Assembly: GCF_001641265.1 (NCBI RefSeq)
Contig: NW_020167538.1
Coordinates: forward strand, 372,001 to 436,000
From: Pseudogymnoascus destructans
Taxonomy: Eukaryota; Ascomycota; Leotiomycetes; Thelebolales; Thelebolaceae
Direction of reading: 5' to 3'
Length of the DNA: 64,000 nucleotides
A program made the translations under genes and the position numbers. Under the pieces are notes generated by a model that was not told the origin of the DNA, searched no databases, and worked only from the letters and a program-made list of their open reading frames with translations. Below, in pieces: positions 11,235-22,390 of this stretch (positions are counted from its first letter, which is position 1; the number at the start of each line of letters is the position of its first letter).

Positions 11235-12117
11235 TTGTTGCTAGCTGAGCGAACTGGAGCTTTTCTTGCTGTGCCCACAGCCTTTCCTTTCCCTTTCCAC
11301 CAAGCATCCAAGTGGCATCCTTGGTGCTGTGCCGCCAGTTGATCTCCTAGCAGTTTGCTTGGTATGAGCCATTTGCTAATATCAAGGTGAGTTAGTGAAG
11401 TAAACACAAGACAAAGAAGTAGATCAAAAGATATGTGTACTTACAGTGAGTTTGTAGGAAGAATATTGCAGAAGAAGAGTATAGAAAAGAGGTAGAGGTT
11501 GAAAGGTATGTGTTTTATATGAAGGTGCGCGTTGTGGTGTTGCTTTTGGAACAGTAAGTAATTCTTTGTAGGTGAATATTCCTTCACGAATATTTTTGTT
11601 TGCAACTTTAAAATAATCACAACCTTAGAACCACCTTCCTTGGTTACCAACATGCTCGGAAGACTGGAAGAGATTTACTTGATATCTTTCAAGCTACTCG
11701 TCAAGACCCCATAAATACTTTAGGTATTAGTAGGTCTGGCCGGCCTCATCAAGCAAGGTGGAGAGATGTTCTTAAGCATATATAATAGATAATAGGATAA
11801 TCTTCTGATAATTGTGGTACTTAGATAGAGGAATATACATGATTCGTTCTCACAGCTTACTAGAGATGGTGAGAGTGATGCTGATAGATGTAATACTTTA
11901 ACTTAACCATAAAACAGTATTAATCGTATGAGGGACTTTTCACATGATGCATAAATCTTACACGTGATAGCCGAGTACTCACTGGGTTTTTACAGAGTAA
12001 CTGAGTATTGACCTCACTCACCGAGTCGAGTAAAAGGTTCAGCTACTCACCCAGCTGAGTAACCCACTGAGTGAGTGAGCCGAGTATTGAGCAAGTAGTG
12101 CGCAGCCTAGTCACGGG

Positions 12118-12783
12118 GGACCGACGGTTCCAAACCGCCGGTCTGAAGATTTTTCAACCCGGACCACGGTCCGGGTTAGAAAACCAGGCCGAACTGCGTA
12201 GACCGGTGTAAGGATCTTCAAATGAACAGGGCAGTACGAGGTCACGTTCTCAATCACATACGCGTAGTAGATCCTGTAGATTACGAAGACTGAACGCTGA
12301 CCTTCCTCCGAAGGTCCGCGTTCCTACTATATACTACAGCCTGACATGTTCTTCAGCCTGACGATCTTCTGTCTTGGCACCGTAGCTCACATGCTATACC
12401 TCCACACGTGATACGCTCGTGACAATTATCCCCCCCTTTGAGGCTCAAGCCCCTTTGAGGCTCAAGCCCCTTTGAGCCCGAGAATGTCGATTGTGGAAAG
12501 TGAGGTTATTGATGGGGGTGGTGCTGCTTTGCCGGCCTAACAATTAAGGTATTCCTAGTAGGCGGCAACACTTCGCCTACGTGTTGTTGTGGTGTTTGTT
12601 GTAGGTGCTTCTTCTTCTTCCTCTGAACTTCGCCTACCTACACAACAACACAACCTCTTCCTGTCGTCTTCTGTTGCGCTCACCTTCTGCTTCCCTTCCG
12701 TTGTAAGTACTATTCTCAACGCCCTAGATCCTCATACTGATTGATCTGTAGGCTTCCACAATTCCACCTACACCCTCCCCACA
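12118..12783. repeat. Solo LTR family E copy and small minisatellite upstream of an unknown gene
   Basis: 12207-12424 is a second family E LTR (TGTAAGG to CGTGACA), sharing the GACTGAACGCTGACC to TCCTACTATATAC block with 9015-9230. Its flanks do not form a target duplication, so it may be truncated or rearranged. Directly after it, 12435-12478 holds three copies of a 17 bp C-rich unit containing GGCTCAAGCCCC. The remaining bases up to 12783 show no gene. Confidence 0.7.
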
Positions 12784-13902
12784 ATGGCTCCCAAGAAGGA
12801 TTCCTTCAAGGGCAAGGGTAAGGCCAAGAAGGTCGCCAACCCTCCGCCTGCCCCTCGTGCCAGCCCTGTAGAGGCTCGCCTTACTGAAGCAGAATGCCTT
12901 GGCACCATTGATGCCATGGTGGAGAAGAAGCAAGCGACGGCAGTGAAGGCTGCTGCCACTAAGGCCAGGAACAAGAAGGCCAAAGAGGAGGCTGCAGCCC
13001 GCTCCCTCACTGCTGCCCGAGGCAAGGATGAAGCCCCCCTTGCAAGCATCGAAGGCTACGATGCGCGTCCCTCCCGCACCCTTCTGCCGCTGGTCCTTCT
13101 CGCTGTGGGCGCTCTCCTTCTCGCCCTGGACGCTCTGATTCAGTTGTGGACCTGCGCTGCCGTGTCCTTGCCACCCCATCACATGGTCACCACCAGAACA
13201 CCCCCTCGGAGGTCATGGCTGCCTCCCCGTCAAAGATCCTTCGCAAGAAGGCCAAGCTCAACCTCTGCCTTCGCTGCTCTAAGCAGGTGTACAAGGATCG
13301 CCGACTTCTCGCCTGTGAGAAGAAGAACCCAATGAGCCATTGCGAGTACTGTGTGGAGCAACACAACAAGTGCCTCCCAGTAAGTCCACAGATCCTCTGC
13401 ATCTTGTCTGTTTACTGACAGCCTAGATCCCGACCTTTGCCCTCCGCCAGTTCAACCGCCTCGCTGACGCCTTCCAGTTGTATCGCGACACTATTCAGCG
13501 CGACGAGGAGACCTTCTCCAAGACCTTAGCCAACAACCGCACCAAGATCCTAGCAGCTGTCCAGAAGAAGTATACAGCCTACGTCATGCAGGGCAAGAAC
13601 CTCCTTCATCGCTGACACCGCGTGGGCCACGACTCGCAGCCGCAGAAGGTGAACCTTGGTCTCGCCATCCTTGAGATCGCGTCAGAGGTCCGAAGCCTGC
13701 GCCGCACCAATCACCTTGGCAATGACATCCAGAAGGCTATTGTACGTATCACCTCCGCCTTGCTACCGCTAGCCCCACTGACTCCTTCTAGCACTGCCAC
13801 CTTCCCGACGTCGCCTTGGCTGAGGAGTACAAGTCTTCCGACAGCGAGGATGATGTGGACCGGGAACACGTTGACGGCGAACTGGAGCCGTTGGATCAAT
13901 GA
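12784..13902 (+). pseudogene. Unknown lysine-rich protein with a C-x2-C...C-x2-C motif, broken
   Basis: I do not recognise this family. From ATG 12784 an Ala/Lys-rich N-terminus (MAPKKDSFKGKGKAKK) with a coiled-coil-like stretch is open to about 13070; the later, more structured part continues in another frame from about 13110, so a frameshift or unseen intron lies between. That part contains KLNLCLRCSKQVYKD, then about 15 residues on CEYCVEQHNKC, a possible zinc-binding pair. A GT-AG intron (13380-13436) connects to PTFALRQFNRLADAF. An in-frame TGA at about 13613 interrupts the frame, which then continues to an acidic tail and TGA at 13902 after another intron near 13740-13793. The basic start, cysteine pairs and position among mobile elements make an element-borne gene possible. 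Confidence 0.5.
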
Positions 13903-13996
13903 GATTGAGAAGGTCTAGCTAGAAGTAGAGACCTAGCCTAAAGCCTCAACTAAGGTATGATTAGCTACACTATTAGGGGACTACTACTAATATAGA

Positions 13997-14403
13997 CACA
14001 GAGAGTAGAGGAGCTTGCCTTCACCATTTGGCACCATAAATGGTCAACGGCATACAAGTCAACTCTGAAGCTTATGAACAAAGTGAATACAGACCCTGAC
14101 TTCCTCAAGAACCTTCCTCTAGCAATTGATAAGGAGACTAGGTAAGAGTCACTATAGTAATCATTATAGTAATCAGCTAACATGTACGTACAGAATATAG
14201 TATGGGAAGACTCCCCCTCACCTCTACTTCACAAAGCTTCAATTGGATTCAGATGCTACCGGTGCATTCAAGGCTTGGGAAATGTTAAGGGAGGAAGTTG
14301 AACTAGTGGACTTCAAATGGATTTTCCCATCTAAGGATAGATTGTTCCTGTTGCCACTAATGAAGGAGTCTAAGGAATTTCTTGCCCAGTTCTATAGTAT
14401 GTA
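13997..14403 (+). pseudogene. Possible further exons of unknown gene
   Basis: Two protein-like stretches follow. The first, about 14000-14141, reads VEELAFTIWHHKWSTAYKS and ends at a GTAAGA donor. The second, about 14205-14403, reads PPHLYFTKLQLDSDATG and EVELVDFKWIFPSKDRL to TAG. The phase does not join cleanly at the available acceptors, so this is either decayed or I have missed a splice site. It could be the 3' part of the gene at 12784 or a separate one. Confidence 0.3.
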
Positions 14404-15084
14404 GATTAGGTATTATTTTCAGAACAGTCTAGTTAGCTTAATACACTACTCTACACTACACTCCTTAGTTTACTATAAATATTACTATAATTGGCTCTTA
14501 TTCTCAAAGGCCCATATTATTAAAACCTACTATAAAAATATACTCCATAAGTAATCTAAAATATTCTAAATGTTAAATTCAAGCGAACAGAGAGGTACGT
14601 ACAGAATAGATATATGCTTTGAGAAATATCAGCTGTTTTATTTTCTTTAAAATAATATAATCTTAATATATTCAAATATCATGTTTTATAACCAATCTTT
14701 AAGTTCACTAATACATGCACATACCTATAGTGATGTATTTTCTCTCGATGATCCTTAATCAAGCAACATAACACCTAAGGTTGAGTCCTCTTAACAACTT
14801 AACTACCAATGGGATGGTTTAGTAACGATCCAAGGTCTTAATGTGCTAAAGTGGATGCCTTCAAAAGCAGAACTATTTAATGACTAGTGGCATCATCAGT
14901 CCTGGTATAAAGAGCAACCAAATCTGTTCCTAAGTACTAATAAGCAAATCAATTAGGGGTCAACAACTTAGACTTCTAATGTATGGAGTGACTTTGACTA
15001 AGGTGCTCGGAAATCAACTAGCAAGCTAATTGTTATTTGCCAAAAATGTTCCAAAATACTCAGTCACCTAAGTGTGAAGGGTTT
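14404..15084. other. AT-rich stretch without genes
   Basis: Strongly AT-rich compared with the flanking host genes, no frame above about 60 codons, runs of TATAA-like sequence. This composition fits old repeat-derived DNA with C-to-T decay. Confidence 0.5.
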
Positions 15085-16298
15085 AGCTACCCACAAGATT
15101 GGTTAAGTTATGACATAATTTGTCTATAGGGGTACTCTAACCTTAGACCTCATTTTCACTTCCTATAGGCTAGGAACCCAAGAGATGGTTCTATGGGATT
15201 CTCTTACGTTCACTACATGATTAGCAAGCTAGTTGTGGGTCGCACTTGATTTCTAATACAGTTACCAAGCCTAGTTAGTCATGGAAAGACTTAGAAAATG
15301 AGAGAACTACACTCCTTTATATGATGGTGGGTGCACTAGATGTGAGAATCTAGCCACCTAAGGAAGGGGATGGTTTTACTAAGACAACACACTGTCTTAG
15401 GAAACAGAGCCAAAGGGTTGTAGCTTAGACTATTCCACAATGCAGCAATCAGGTGTATGATGTAGTGAAGTGGTTTAGACAAGTTGTAACAAATGTTGAG
15501 TCTGAGAACTCAGGGGTAAGTCAGAGGTTAGCACCTCACTGACTTTTCAGAAACAAAGAATAACAAGATTAATGCTTGGAAGCTTGGAAAAGACGTAGAA
15601 GTATGTGCTAGTCGATTTACTGTATTGTCTGCTTGCCCTTTCTTAAGGAAAGGACAATCCTATTTATGCCAAAGGAGTGTAGTTCTATCATTTTCCATGA
15701 CTTTCCATGACTAACCAGGCTTGGTAGATGTATTAGAAATCAAGTGCGACCCACAACTAGCTTGCTAATCATGTAGTGAACGTAAGAGAATCCCATAGAA
15801 CCATCTCTTGGGTTCCTAGCCTATAGGAAGTGAAAGGCGGTCTAAGGTCAGAGTACCCCTATAGACAAATTATGTCATAACTTAACCAATATTGTGGTTA
15901 ACTAAGGAGCGATGTTGTGTAATGAATCATAGAGGGTTGTAGAAGCTTCTAGAGCTATGGCTCATGTTCCTAGGCCTCTAGTTGGTAGAGATATGCCATG
16001 TGGTGGTATTGGCCCACCCCCTTAAGGAGGGGATTTTCTTAATAACTTGTTTAATGAGTGTCCAAATGATATGCCGTGATGTATGTAGCATAAACAAATG
16101 TAGTAGAAGAGTTTGCAGCAATCATTGAGTAGTTAGTATTGCTCTTGTTGTTGGTGTAATAAGCCAAGATATGTATAGTGACTTGTAGGTTTGAGGAGGA
16201 GATTTCTAAGTTTGCTCTTGAGTTTGATAGCAAACTAAGTGCAACGAATGTCAGTATGACACTCTAGATTCTCACATCTAGTGCACCTACCATTACAG
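15085..16298. mobile_element. Family B LTRs in head-to-head arrangement
   Basis: 15085-15325 is a truncated minus-oriented LTR B part. 15328-16261 is a nearly full plus-oriented copy (TGATGGTGGGTGCAC to GTCAGTATGACA) with an extra segment around 16016-16110. 16263-16298 is the first 35 bases of the LTR again in minus orientation, ending CCATTACA. Shared landmarks with the other copies include the block around CTAGGCCTCTAGTTGGTAG. The arrangement makes an imperfect palindrome centred near 15326. Confidence 0.8.
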
Positions 16299-16459
16299 GA
16301 AGGTATCGTATTTAGTAAGCACAATAGGTCTACATATATACAGCGACTATTAACTAGAGTCCTTCTTCTAAGGGCTCTAGTCCCTTTATCTAGGCACCCT
16401 ATGCCCTAGTTTGCCAAGCCCTACGGGCCCTTCTAATAGTGTTGAGTACATATTTAGAA
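16299..16459. other. Unassigned repeat debris
   Basis: No gene. Short A/T and C/T-rich text between the LTR B cluster and the foldback element; no terminal repeats identified. Confidence 0.4.
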
Positions 16460-16577
16460 TTTGACGACTTGATTGAGAAACTACAGGGGGCGAAGCCCTT
16501 ATATATACACAGCCTATATATCAACTGTGTATATATAGGGGCTTCGCCCCCCATAGTTTCCCAATCAAGTCGTCAAA
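16460..16577. mobile_element. Small foldback element (MITE-like), 118 bp
   Basis: Two nearly perfect inverted arms of about 53 bases (16460-16512 and 16525-16577), beginning TTTGACGACTTGATTG, are separated by about 12 bases. The arms include a GGGGGCGAAGCCC-type palindromic core. Transcribed either way it would give a long hairpin. I found no clear target duplication, so it could also be the terminus-to-terminus remnant of a larger element. Confidence 0.75.
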
Positions 16578-17500
16578 CTCCAATTATATGTTCAACAAGT
16601 TCTAACAGATAGTGTTAGAGGTGATTGCGGAAAGTGGGAATTACACACGGATTTGTATGGTAATCCTCAACCACCGTAATTGATTCCTTGCGGGTAACGG
16701 AGCCTTCACAGTAGAACACGGCAAATTGAATTATTACCTAATCTACGGGCCTACGTACGCTATTTGTAGCCCTGGGGGAAACCCCCAAAACCCTGACGAG
16801 CTGAGCTTTCCGGGCTTCAGCTGGGTTTGGATCAGTGGCTTCCAATAGTATGGCGCCACTGTCTCACCCGTAAACTAAACTGGGAGTTGGACGATCCCAC
16901 GGGGATAACCCGTTATTTTGGGTGTAAAAACCCACTGTTTCCCAGCGGGAAAGTCCGTTTCCCTCAACAGATAGGGGCCTCACGTGGTGGCACGTGATGG
17001 CCTCCCTTGCAGACATGGTGAAGCCATCCGCCCGCCCGTAGCATACGATGCTCATTCTTAGGTACTAAAACTTGGTTCTTTTTGGCAGGTATATATTAAC
17101 CGCTTTTAAATTCTTCATAGAGCTTTCTAACAAATAATCTAGGACTGTACAAAGACAAACCTAAGATTCGGCTTCTCGGAAGCTGCGTCAGCGCACCAGA
17201 TTATTTGTCATGCCCTCTTCAAGGTAAGAACCCTCTCGGAAACCATCACTATCGCTCTTCTACTGTACTGTAGCCCGAGTCTTCTTTCCTAGCCACGAAA
17301 GCTGGCGGGCCAAGGCGGAAGCCCGCCGACCCCCATCTATCATGGATTGTCCTCTGCGGTACGCCGCAGCAGAAGCTCTGCTACCGAAGGGATGGAGGTC
17401 AAAGTTAGGGTGTTGGGGTGTTTGGAGGTGCTTCCCAGGAGTGAGACGAGTGTGTTGGTTAGGTTGAGTTGGGGGGTTTCTATAAACCGCGAAACCCCCA
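16578..17500. other. Gene-poor region
   Basis: No supported gene. The short minus frame 16864-17055 has no motif. GC content returns to host level near 17200. Confidence 0.4.
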
Positions 17501-17519
17501 CGTCCAAAACGGGGATTTC

Positions 17520-17974
17520 CAATGCCCAGTGAAGGGCTGCACGAAAGCCTTCACCGTGGTGACGATTACCATGGTCGTTGTTACTCTCGGGATGCCAAGG
17601 TTACACCCCGAGACGTTCCATAAAAGAGCTATGGAATGGCCCGTCCTGTCGGAATACCCCATGGGTCAGTCTTTTACAACCCTCGCCTCTTGGCCGAGGA
17701 AGATTCTCGCCTGCGGACAGACCTGGCTGTTGTCCCCCGAAACCCAAAAGGATGGGAACTTGGAATCCATCCGGTCAAGCTCTCTGCTAAATTTATAGCA
17801 CGCTTCGGGCTGGTGCTTTCCAACCCCACCTCCAACTCTCAAATGCGGCAGCGGCGCGCTCTTACCCATCCATCGCCGAACAACACCAGACTCAGCAGGG
17901 CACTTTCAAGCAATGAGGTCTGCGGCATCGCAACCTTGGTCCGAGAGGGATCGCACCCTGTGGCCATTCCCTAA
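17520..17974 (+). pseudogene. Possible decayed coding segment
   Basis: Two overlapping frames look protein-like. One carries CPVKGCTKAF, as in the first half of a C2H2 zinc finger (17537-17566). The other, 17636-17860, is open through MARPVGIPHGSVFYNPRLL and later GWELGIHPVKLSAKFIARF. I cannot name the family and the two pieces are in different frames, so a broken gene is the most I can claim. Confidence 0.25.
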
Positions 17975-18573
17975 TGGCTGGGTAATCGGCATTCAATTGA
18001 AGAGACGGATCGCAACGAAAGCTGGCACCGTTCGGCTTAGTTGGTGTGTCTGTCAAACTTGGTGGCTATTGGTGCTGCTCCATGGCTGGTCGCCATGCTC
18101 ATTGGGGAGAATCTGGAAAATCCATCTGGTCACGACCCAGCCGAGTTCGGAGGTTGACGATGCTAGAGAACATGACCGACGTCTAGACGTAGGAAAAATG
18201 TTTCTGAGGTTGCATTAGTCAATCTAAGAACTAACAGCCTCGTTGTATGTTTCTGAGGTTGCATTCGTTAATATAAGAACTAACAACCTCGTTATACACG
18301 CTGTCTTCGATGAACAACGCGGGATAATTGCATCTGTAGAAAGAGGCGGACGAGCAAGAAGATAGGTGGCGAGAAACCAGAAGGTCAGGATGAAGTGCAA
18401 AAAGAACAAAATGACACAAAACAAATACCAAATTTCCGCTCATAATGACCACGATGCAAGTGCACCAAAATTGACCCTGATGAACACCATTGGAATTCAG
18501 CGAGACTGTATATCCCAGCCTTTCGTAAATATAGACCTAAAAGTATATATGCCCTTTTACCATTCCAAAATGC
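17975..18573. other. Intergenic region downstream of phospholipase D
   Basis: A direct repeat of about 27 bases (TGTTTCTGAGGTTGCATT) occurs at 18198 and 18248. No gene is supported. The last part is the 3' flank of the minus-strand phospholipase gene. Confidence 0.45.
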
Positions 18574-21500
18574 TCACGTGTAAATACTCTCCGTCCACTG
18601 GTTCACCGCCATCCCGGCATTCTTTTCCGCTAGATCCACGTCCTTCAAGAAGTCAAGCGGCATCCATACTCTATTTACATGTTAGATTGATTCTATATGC
18701 CCTCCATGGAGCTTGCTGGGGACTTACAGATGTCCCTTGACAGTATCCAACTGCTCACGAATCTCCGTAGCCGCACGCTGCTTATCAAAGATATGTCCCG
18801 CGCGATTTCCCTTAGGTGGGAGGTAATTCTCGTACTCCTCAAACGTCTTGACGCAGTTATCCGGATCCGCCTAGAATATCAACATTAGTCTCACACTCTT
18901 CCAAGGCGCACACGGAGGCACTCACATGGAACAACTGCCTAAACACCCTCGTATTCTGCGTCGCCCTCTGCGTCCACATATTCCACAGATCATCACCCAA
19001 CGGATCAGCCACAAACTCATAATGCTCATCCTCCTCCGCATCATTCTTGATCGGCGGCGGCTGCGCGTTCCGGTCGTTACTCGCATCCAGCTCCTGCGGC
19101 CGCAGGAGACCAAGGTGCTCGCGCCACAAGTAGCGGCGGAGCGTAGCAGCATGGCGGCGCGCTTCATAGGGCTTGCCGTTCATGGTACTCTGGAGGATCT
19201 CAGTGTCTTCCATCACGATTGCGATTTCGCTGTCGTGATACCCGATTTGCGAGCGGTCGTTGATGTTGGAGCTGCCGCAGATGGCGATGCGGTCGTCGAC
19301 GATGAGGAGTTTGCCGTGGACGTAGAGTTCTTCTTGGATCCAGAGGTTGGCCTCTTCTTGGTCGTCGCCTTCCCAGGCTTCGGAGGCGAGGCTGGGCTGG
19401 CCGAGCATGGCGTTTTTGGCGACGCTGGTATGTTAGTGGTGAGATTTCAACTATGGGACGAGATAGTGGTGGGGGAGCGGTACAAACCTGTCTTTACTCT
19501 CGGGTTGTCTTCCACCAGTCTCATCGCGATGAGCTTCGAACTTGCGAATAGCATCGGTCTCCCTCTCTTGCTCTGCAGTGTTTGAGGCCTGACGGCCTGG
19601 TTCCTGGGGTCCGGGGACACCACCGTCCTTACCCTGCCCATCAATTCCACCGCCCATGATCTTATGGGCTTCAGCCTTCTGGACTTCCTGGTACGAGACG
19701 CCCGACTCCTCCTCTTGCTTCTTGACTTTGGGTGTGACGTTTAGGCGGTCGTAGGAGCGTAGGTTAAAGAAATGGATGTGCTGTTCGGGGTCAACGCCTG
19801 CGGCTTTGATGCGCCCGAAGATGGATTGCTCGCCACGGCAGATGGACTTGTATTGGTAGTCCCTAAGGTTGGTCAGTCAAATGATTGTTATTTTTCAGCG
19901 CGTAAGGAGACTCACATGATAGCACGTGTACCAGCCGCAGCATCATCTCTGAGGTCACCAGCGAATCCTGGGATCTACAGATTACCCCGTTAGTTATAAT
20001 AAATAAAGAAATGGCTTGGATATAAGTACCGCCGGGATGACCAGGATTATCCTGAATTTGCGGTCCTCCTTTGCTGCTCTGAGAACGGCATCGACAATAG
20101 CCTGGGTTTTGTGTTAGTCTATCAATACCGTAGCCTATACGCATAATATAGGGTACTTACTGCTCCGATTTGGTTCTTAACTGGAGACTGTTCTTCGCCA
20201 GTAGCAGTCTACAAAACATTAGTACCTTCCATAACACGACGCTGCATGATCAGTAGCACTTACAATGAAGAACTGGTTCTCAACGTAAACATAATGCTCC
20301 GCATTGCGAATCACCTCACAGTACGCATTCTGAATACTGTGCTCCGTGAGGATTCCACTGCTCCAATCATCGCTGCTTCGCACAATCTGCGCGTGGATCG
20401 TGCCCTGCTTTCCGAGCTTCTTGGTCGAAAGTGGAGTCAAGGGGTGCTTGACATATCCTCCCACGGGGTGCTTCGGCCTCTGGACGCCAATGATGTCCTC
20501 ATTCTCACCTTCTCTGCCCTCCATGATTAACCAGGGGTAGTTCTTGTCGCGCTTGTACTTGTCTCTCTTGACGAAGTTCCAGCGGCTGCGTGAAAGCGTT
20601 AGAAAGGCCGTAATGAGCGAAGTTGATAAGGAGACTTACAGGACGAAATGCTCTGCGATATCAACAACGCAGTCTCCGATGACGCCCATGGCGGTGTCGT
20701 GCCATGGCATACGTCCATACTCAGCTTTGCTGATTTGATTTTGCTCCCAGTCATCCACGTTGTGGAAATCCATAACACGGTTGTTATTAAAGTCCCTAGA
20801 GATTGTCAGCAACTTCTCTCGCAGAGTCAACTTCATGGAGGCAAAGCTTACTGGCCGGGCCAAATCTACGTTCTCGTTAGCAGCTGATCAAATCGCCCAA
20901 TAATGGGTGTAGCTTACCTCCTCCGCAACACCATTAGGGTGCACATCAGCAAGCGCGTGCTGGTGGCTATCCCAACGCCCAAAGCACAGATCCAAGCCAC
21001 CAATAAAAGCGATAGCGTAATCAATCACAATGAACTTCTCGTGATGCGCCCAGTAGAACGTCATATCCGCCGCATTCTCGAACACGTTGTGATCCGGGTG
21101 ACGCATGAGTATGATATTTCCGTATCCAGGGCTGCCTTCCGGACAAAGACCCCTCAAGGCTTTCTTCGTATGCTCCGAGTTGCAAGTAAGTGCGGCCTCC
21201 ACCTCGCGGTATACACTGCGCAGAATTATTAGCGATGTTCGAAGCAGCCTTCCTGGGGGTATAGTCACATTATGTAGATCTTGACTCCCTGCTCGGCCTT
21301 CCTCTTCAGGATTTGGTCCAGGCGCCATTCTTGGTTATAGTATGGGGGTCGTCTCAGGAATAGCTCGGGCGAGAGCCACCAGTCGGCAATGTAGATCGTC
21401 TCCTTCGCCTCCTCGAGGGCCACCGACACAGCCTTTGTATGGTCAGCTCAATGCGCGCGCAGGCGTCAGAGAGTGCTTACCCAGAAGTAATCCCGTCCAT

Positions 21501-21951
21501 CCACGTACCACTTCACATCGTTGTCGAAGCGCTCTGGCGCAAACGACTTGAATCTGTGGGACTCTGAAATGCCTGTGCGCTTCTGGTCTGTCGCCTTCTC
21601 GTGCTCCTCGTCGTGACGGTGGTTGCTATTGAGCTACTCCCATTAGCTGCGATCGGGACTCTGGAATTGGTGAACCTACGAGGTTTGCGAATTTACCCAG
21701 CTCGTGCCTGGAATTGTTAGTCGGGTGCGGGGTTAATGGCGGGGGGCGACTTGCTTCTTGTGCTATTGTCTGGTCAGTAGTTGGTCTAAATGGCCATAAT
21801 TGTTGCGCAAACTTACAATCAGAGAGATCTTCACATCTTCCAAGCTCGTTTTCTCGAACTTCTCCTTCAAGCGCGAGAAGGGGTGCTTGAAGGCGCCCTT
21901 CACGTCGTGGGATTTCTCCACCGCTGGGTGCTCCGGGGCACCTGTAGACAT
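18574..21951 (-). CDS. Phospholipase D, PldA-type
   Basis: Hydrolyses phosphatidylcholine to phosphatidic acid and choline, with a role in membrane trafficking and signalling. About 12 exons on the minus strand, from ATG at 21951 (MSTGAPEHPAVEKSHD; exon 1 to 21817) to TGA at 18574. My splice reading gives roughly 850 residues. Both HKD catalytic motifs are present: HHEKFIVID near 21040 and VHGKLLIVDDRIAICGSSN near 19290, each followed by the expected Gly/Ser-rich text. The conserved EHYVYVENQFFI block lies near 20270. No PX or PH domain precedes the first catalytic half, as in the short PldA enzymes of filamentous fungi, unlike yeast Spo14. A long low-complexity linker (around 19450-19700, GGGIDGQGKDGG) separates the catalytic core from the second HKD, and the C-terminus ends VNQWTESIYT. 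Individual intron borders in the 21.2-21.8 kb part are less certain than the rest. Confidence 0.93.
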
Positions 21952-22390
21952 TCTGGCGATTGTCAGGCAGGCAGTCAGTGGTTTGGGAAGAATGTGAGTC
22001 GCGCGAGACTGCACGTATATATATAAAATATTGTGAAAATCAGAGGCGATCAGGAGCGAGATGCAAGGGGTATATAGGTAAGTTTGTATCTGTCAATGTG
22101 CAAGAGCGGGACCCCTCACGACTGTCTAAATTGTAGCTAAACTAAATGCTAGTACACTTGTCTCATATTTGTGCCAGTTATGTGCCAGTATGTGCCACCT
22201 ACTTAAGAAAGCAAAGGCTGGAGATCCACTCAAGCATCTTTCCGGTTGATGGCGGCAAGCGGCGATGACGTATCCAATGCAGAACTGATTCCCATATAAA
22301 TAGCTTCGCTTGTTGACCCTTGACCGAACAGATAAAAATAGGGCATAAAAATAAGATAAGATAGACGGGCTATATTTGCGTTTGTTTACT
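21952..22390. promoter_or_regulatory. Upstream region of phospholipase D
   Basis: Promoter side of the minus-strand PLD gene, bounded by the Mutator-like MITE at 22391. A short direct repeat TGTGCCAGT occurs near 22172 and 22182. No gene is visible. Confidence 0.4.

Larger units (their letters stand above)
9830..11372 (-). pseudogene. Histone H3-like gene inside hAT copy A
   Basis: Minus strand. Exon 1 runs from 11372 to 10303 and is split by the LTR at 10343-11239. It starts MAHTKQTARRSTGGTAPRMPL, clearly the H3 tail, but a short deletion relative to copy B shifts the frame after about 22 residues. Exon 2 (10210-10025) begins in-phase after an intron and reads GTKALRDIRR, then PKLPFQRLVREIAEDF, then LRFQQSAI, following H3 helix N, helix 1, loop 1 and helix 2 with no length change in loop 1. 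A GTATGA...AACAG intron (10024-9988) leads to exon 3 (9987-9830) with TNLLAIHVKRVTIQAKDM, matching helix 2 end, loop 2 and helix 3. A tail of about 25 extra residues follows. Loop 1 length argues for canonical-type H3 rather than centromeric CenH3. Confidence 0.88.
9523..12109. mobile_element. hAT transposon copy A carrying a histone H3-like gene
   Basis: Ends are TAGGCTGCGCAC and its inverse, with a perfect 8 bp target duplication GTCACGGG (9515-9522 and 12110-12117), diagnostic for hAT elements. Subterminal GAGTAACTC-like motifs are repeated at both ends. It contains a 892 bp solo LTR of family B (10343-11234, own 5 bp duplication); without that and its duplication it is 1690 bp. Compared with copy B (27328-31548) nearly the whole transposase is deleted: the junction near 11645 joins sequence matching about 28515 to sequence matching about 31135 in copy B. 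Only the last transposase residues (around 11660-11785, with INTLGISRSGRPHQARW) remain. It is therefore a non-autonomous derivative that kept the histone-like gene. Confidence 0.92.

Noticed and set aside
9830..11372. H3-like gene as the host's own histone H3
   Set aside because: It lies inside transposon ends with a target duplication, a second copy sits in another insertion, several conserved residues differ and both copies are damaged.
9830..11372. H3-like gene as CenH3 (centromeric variant)
   Set aside because: Loop 1 has canonical length and the tail begins with the TKQTARRSTGG pattern, which CenH3 tails lack.
9015..12424. The two family E LTRs as ends of one retrotransposon
   Set aside because: The left copy has its own perfect TTTTG duplication and is a solo LTR; no retrotransposon genes lie between them.
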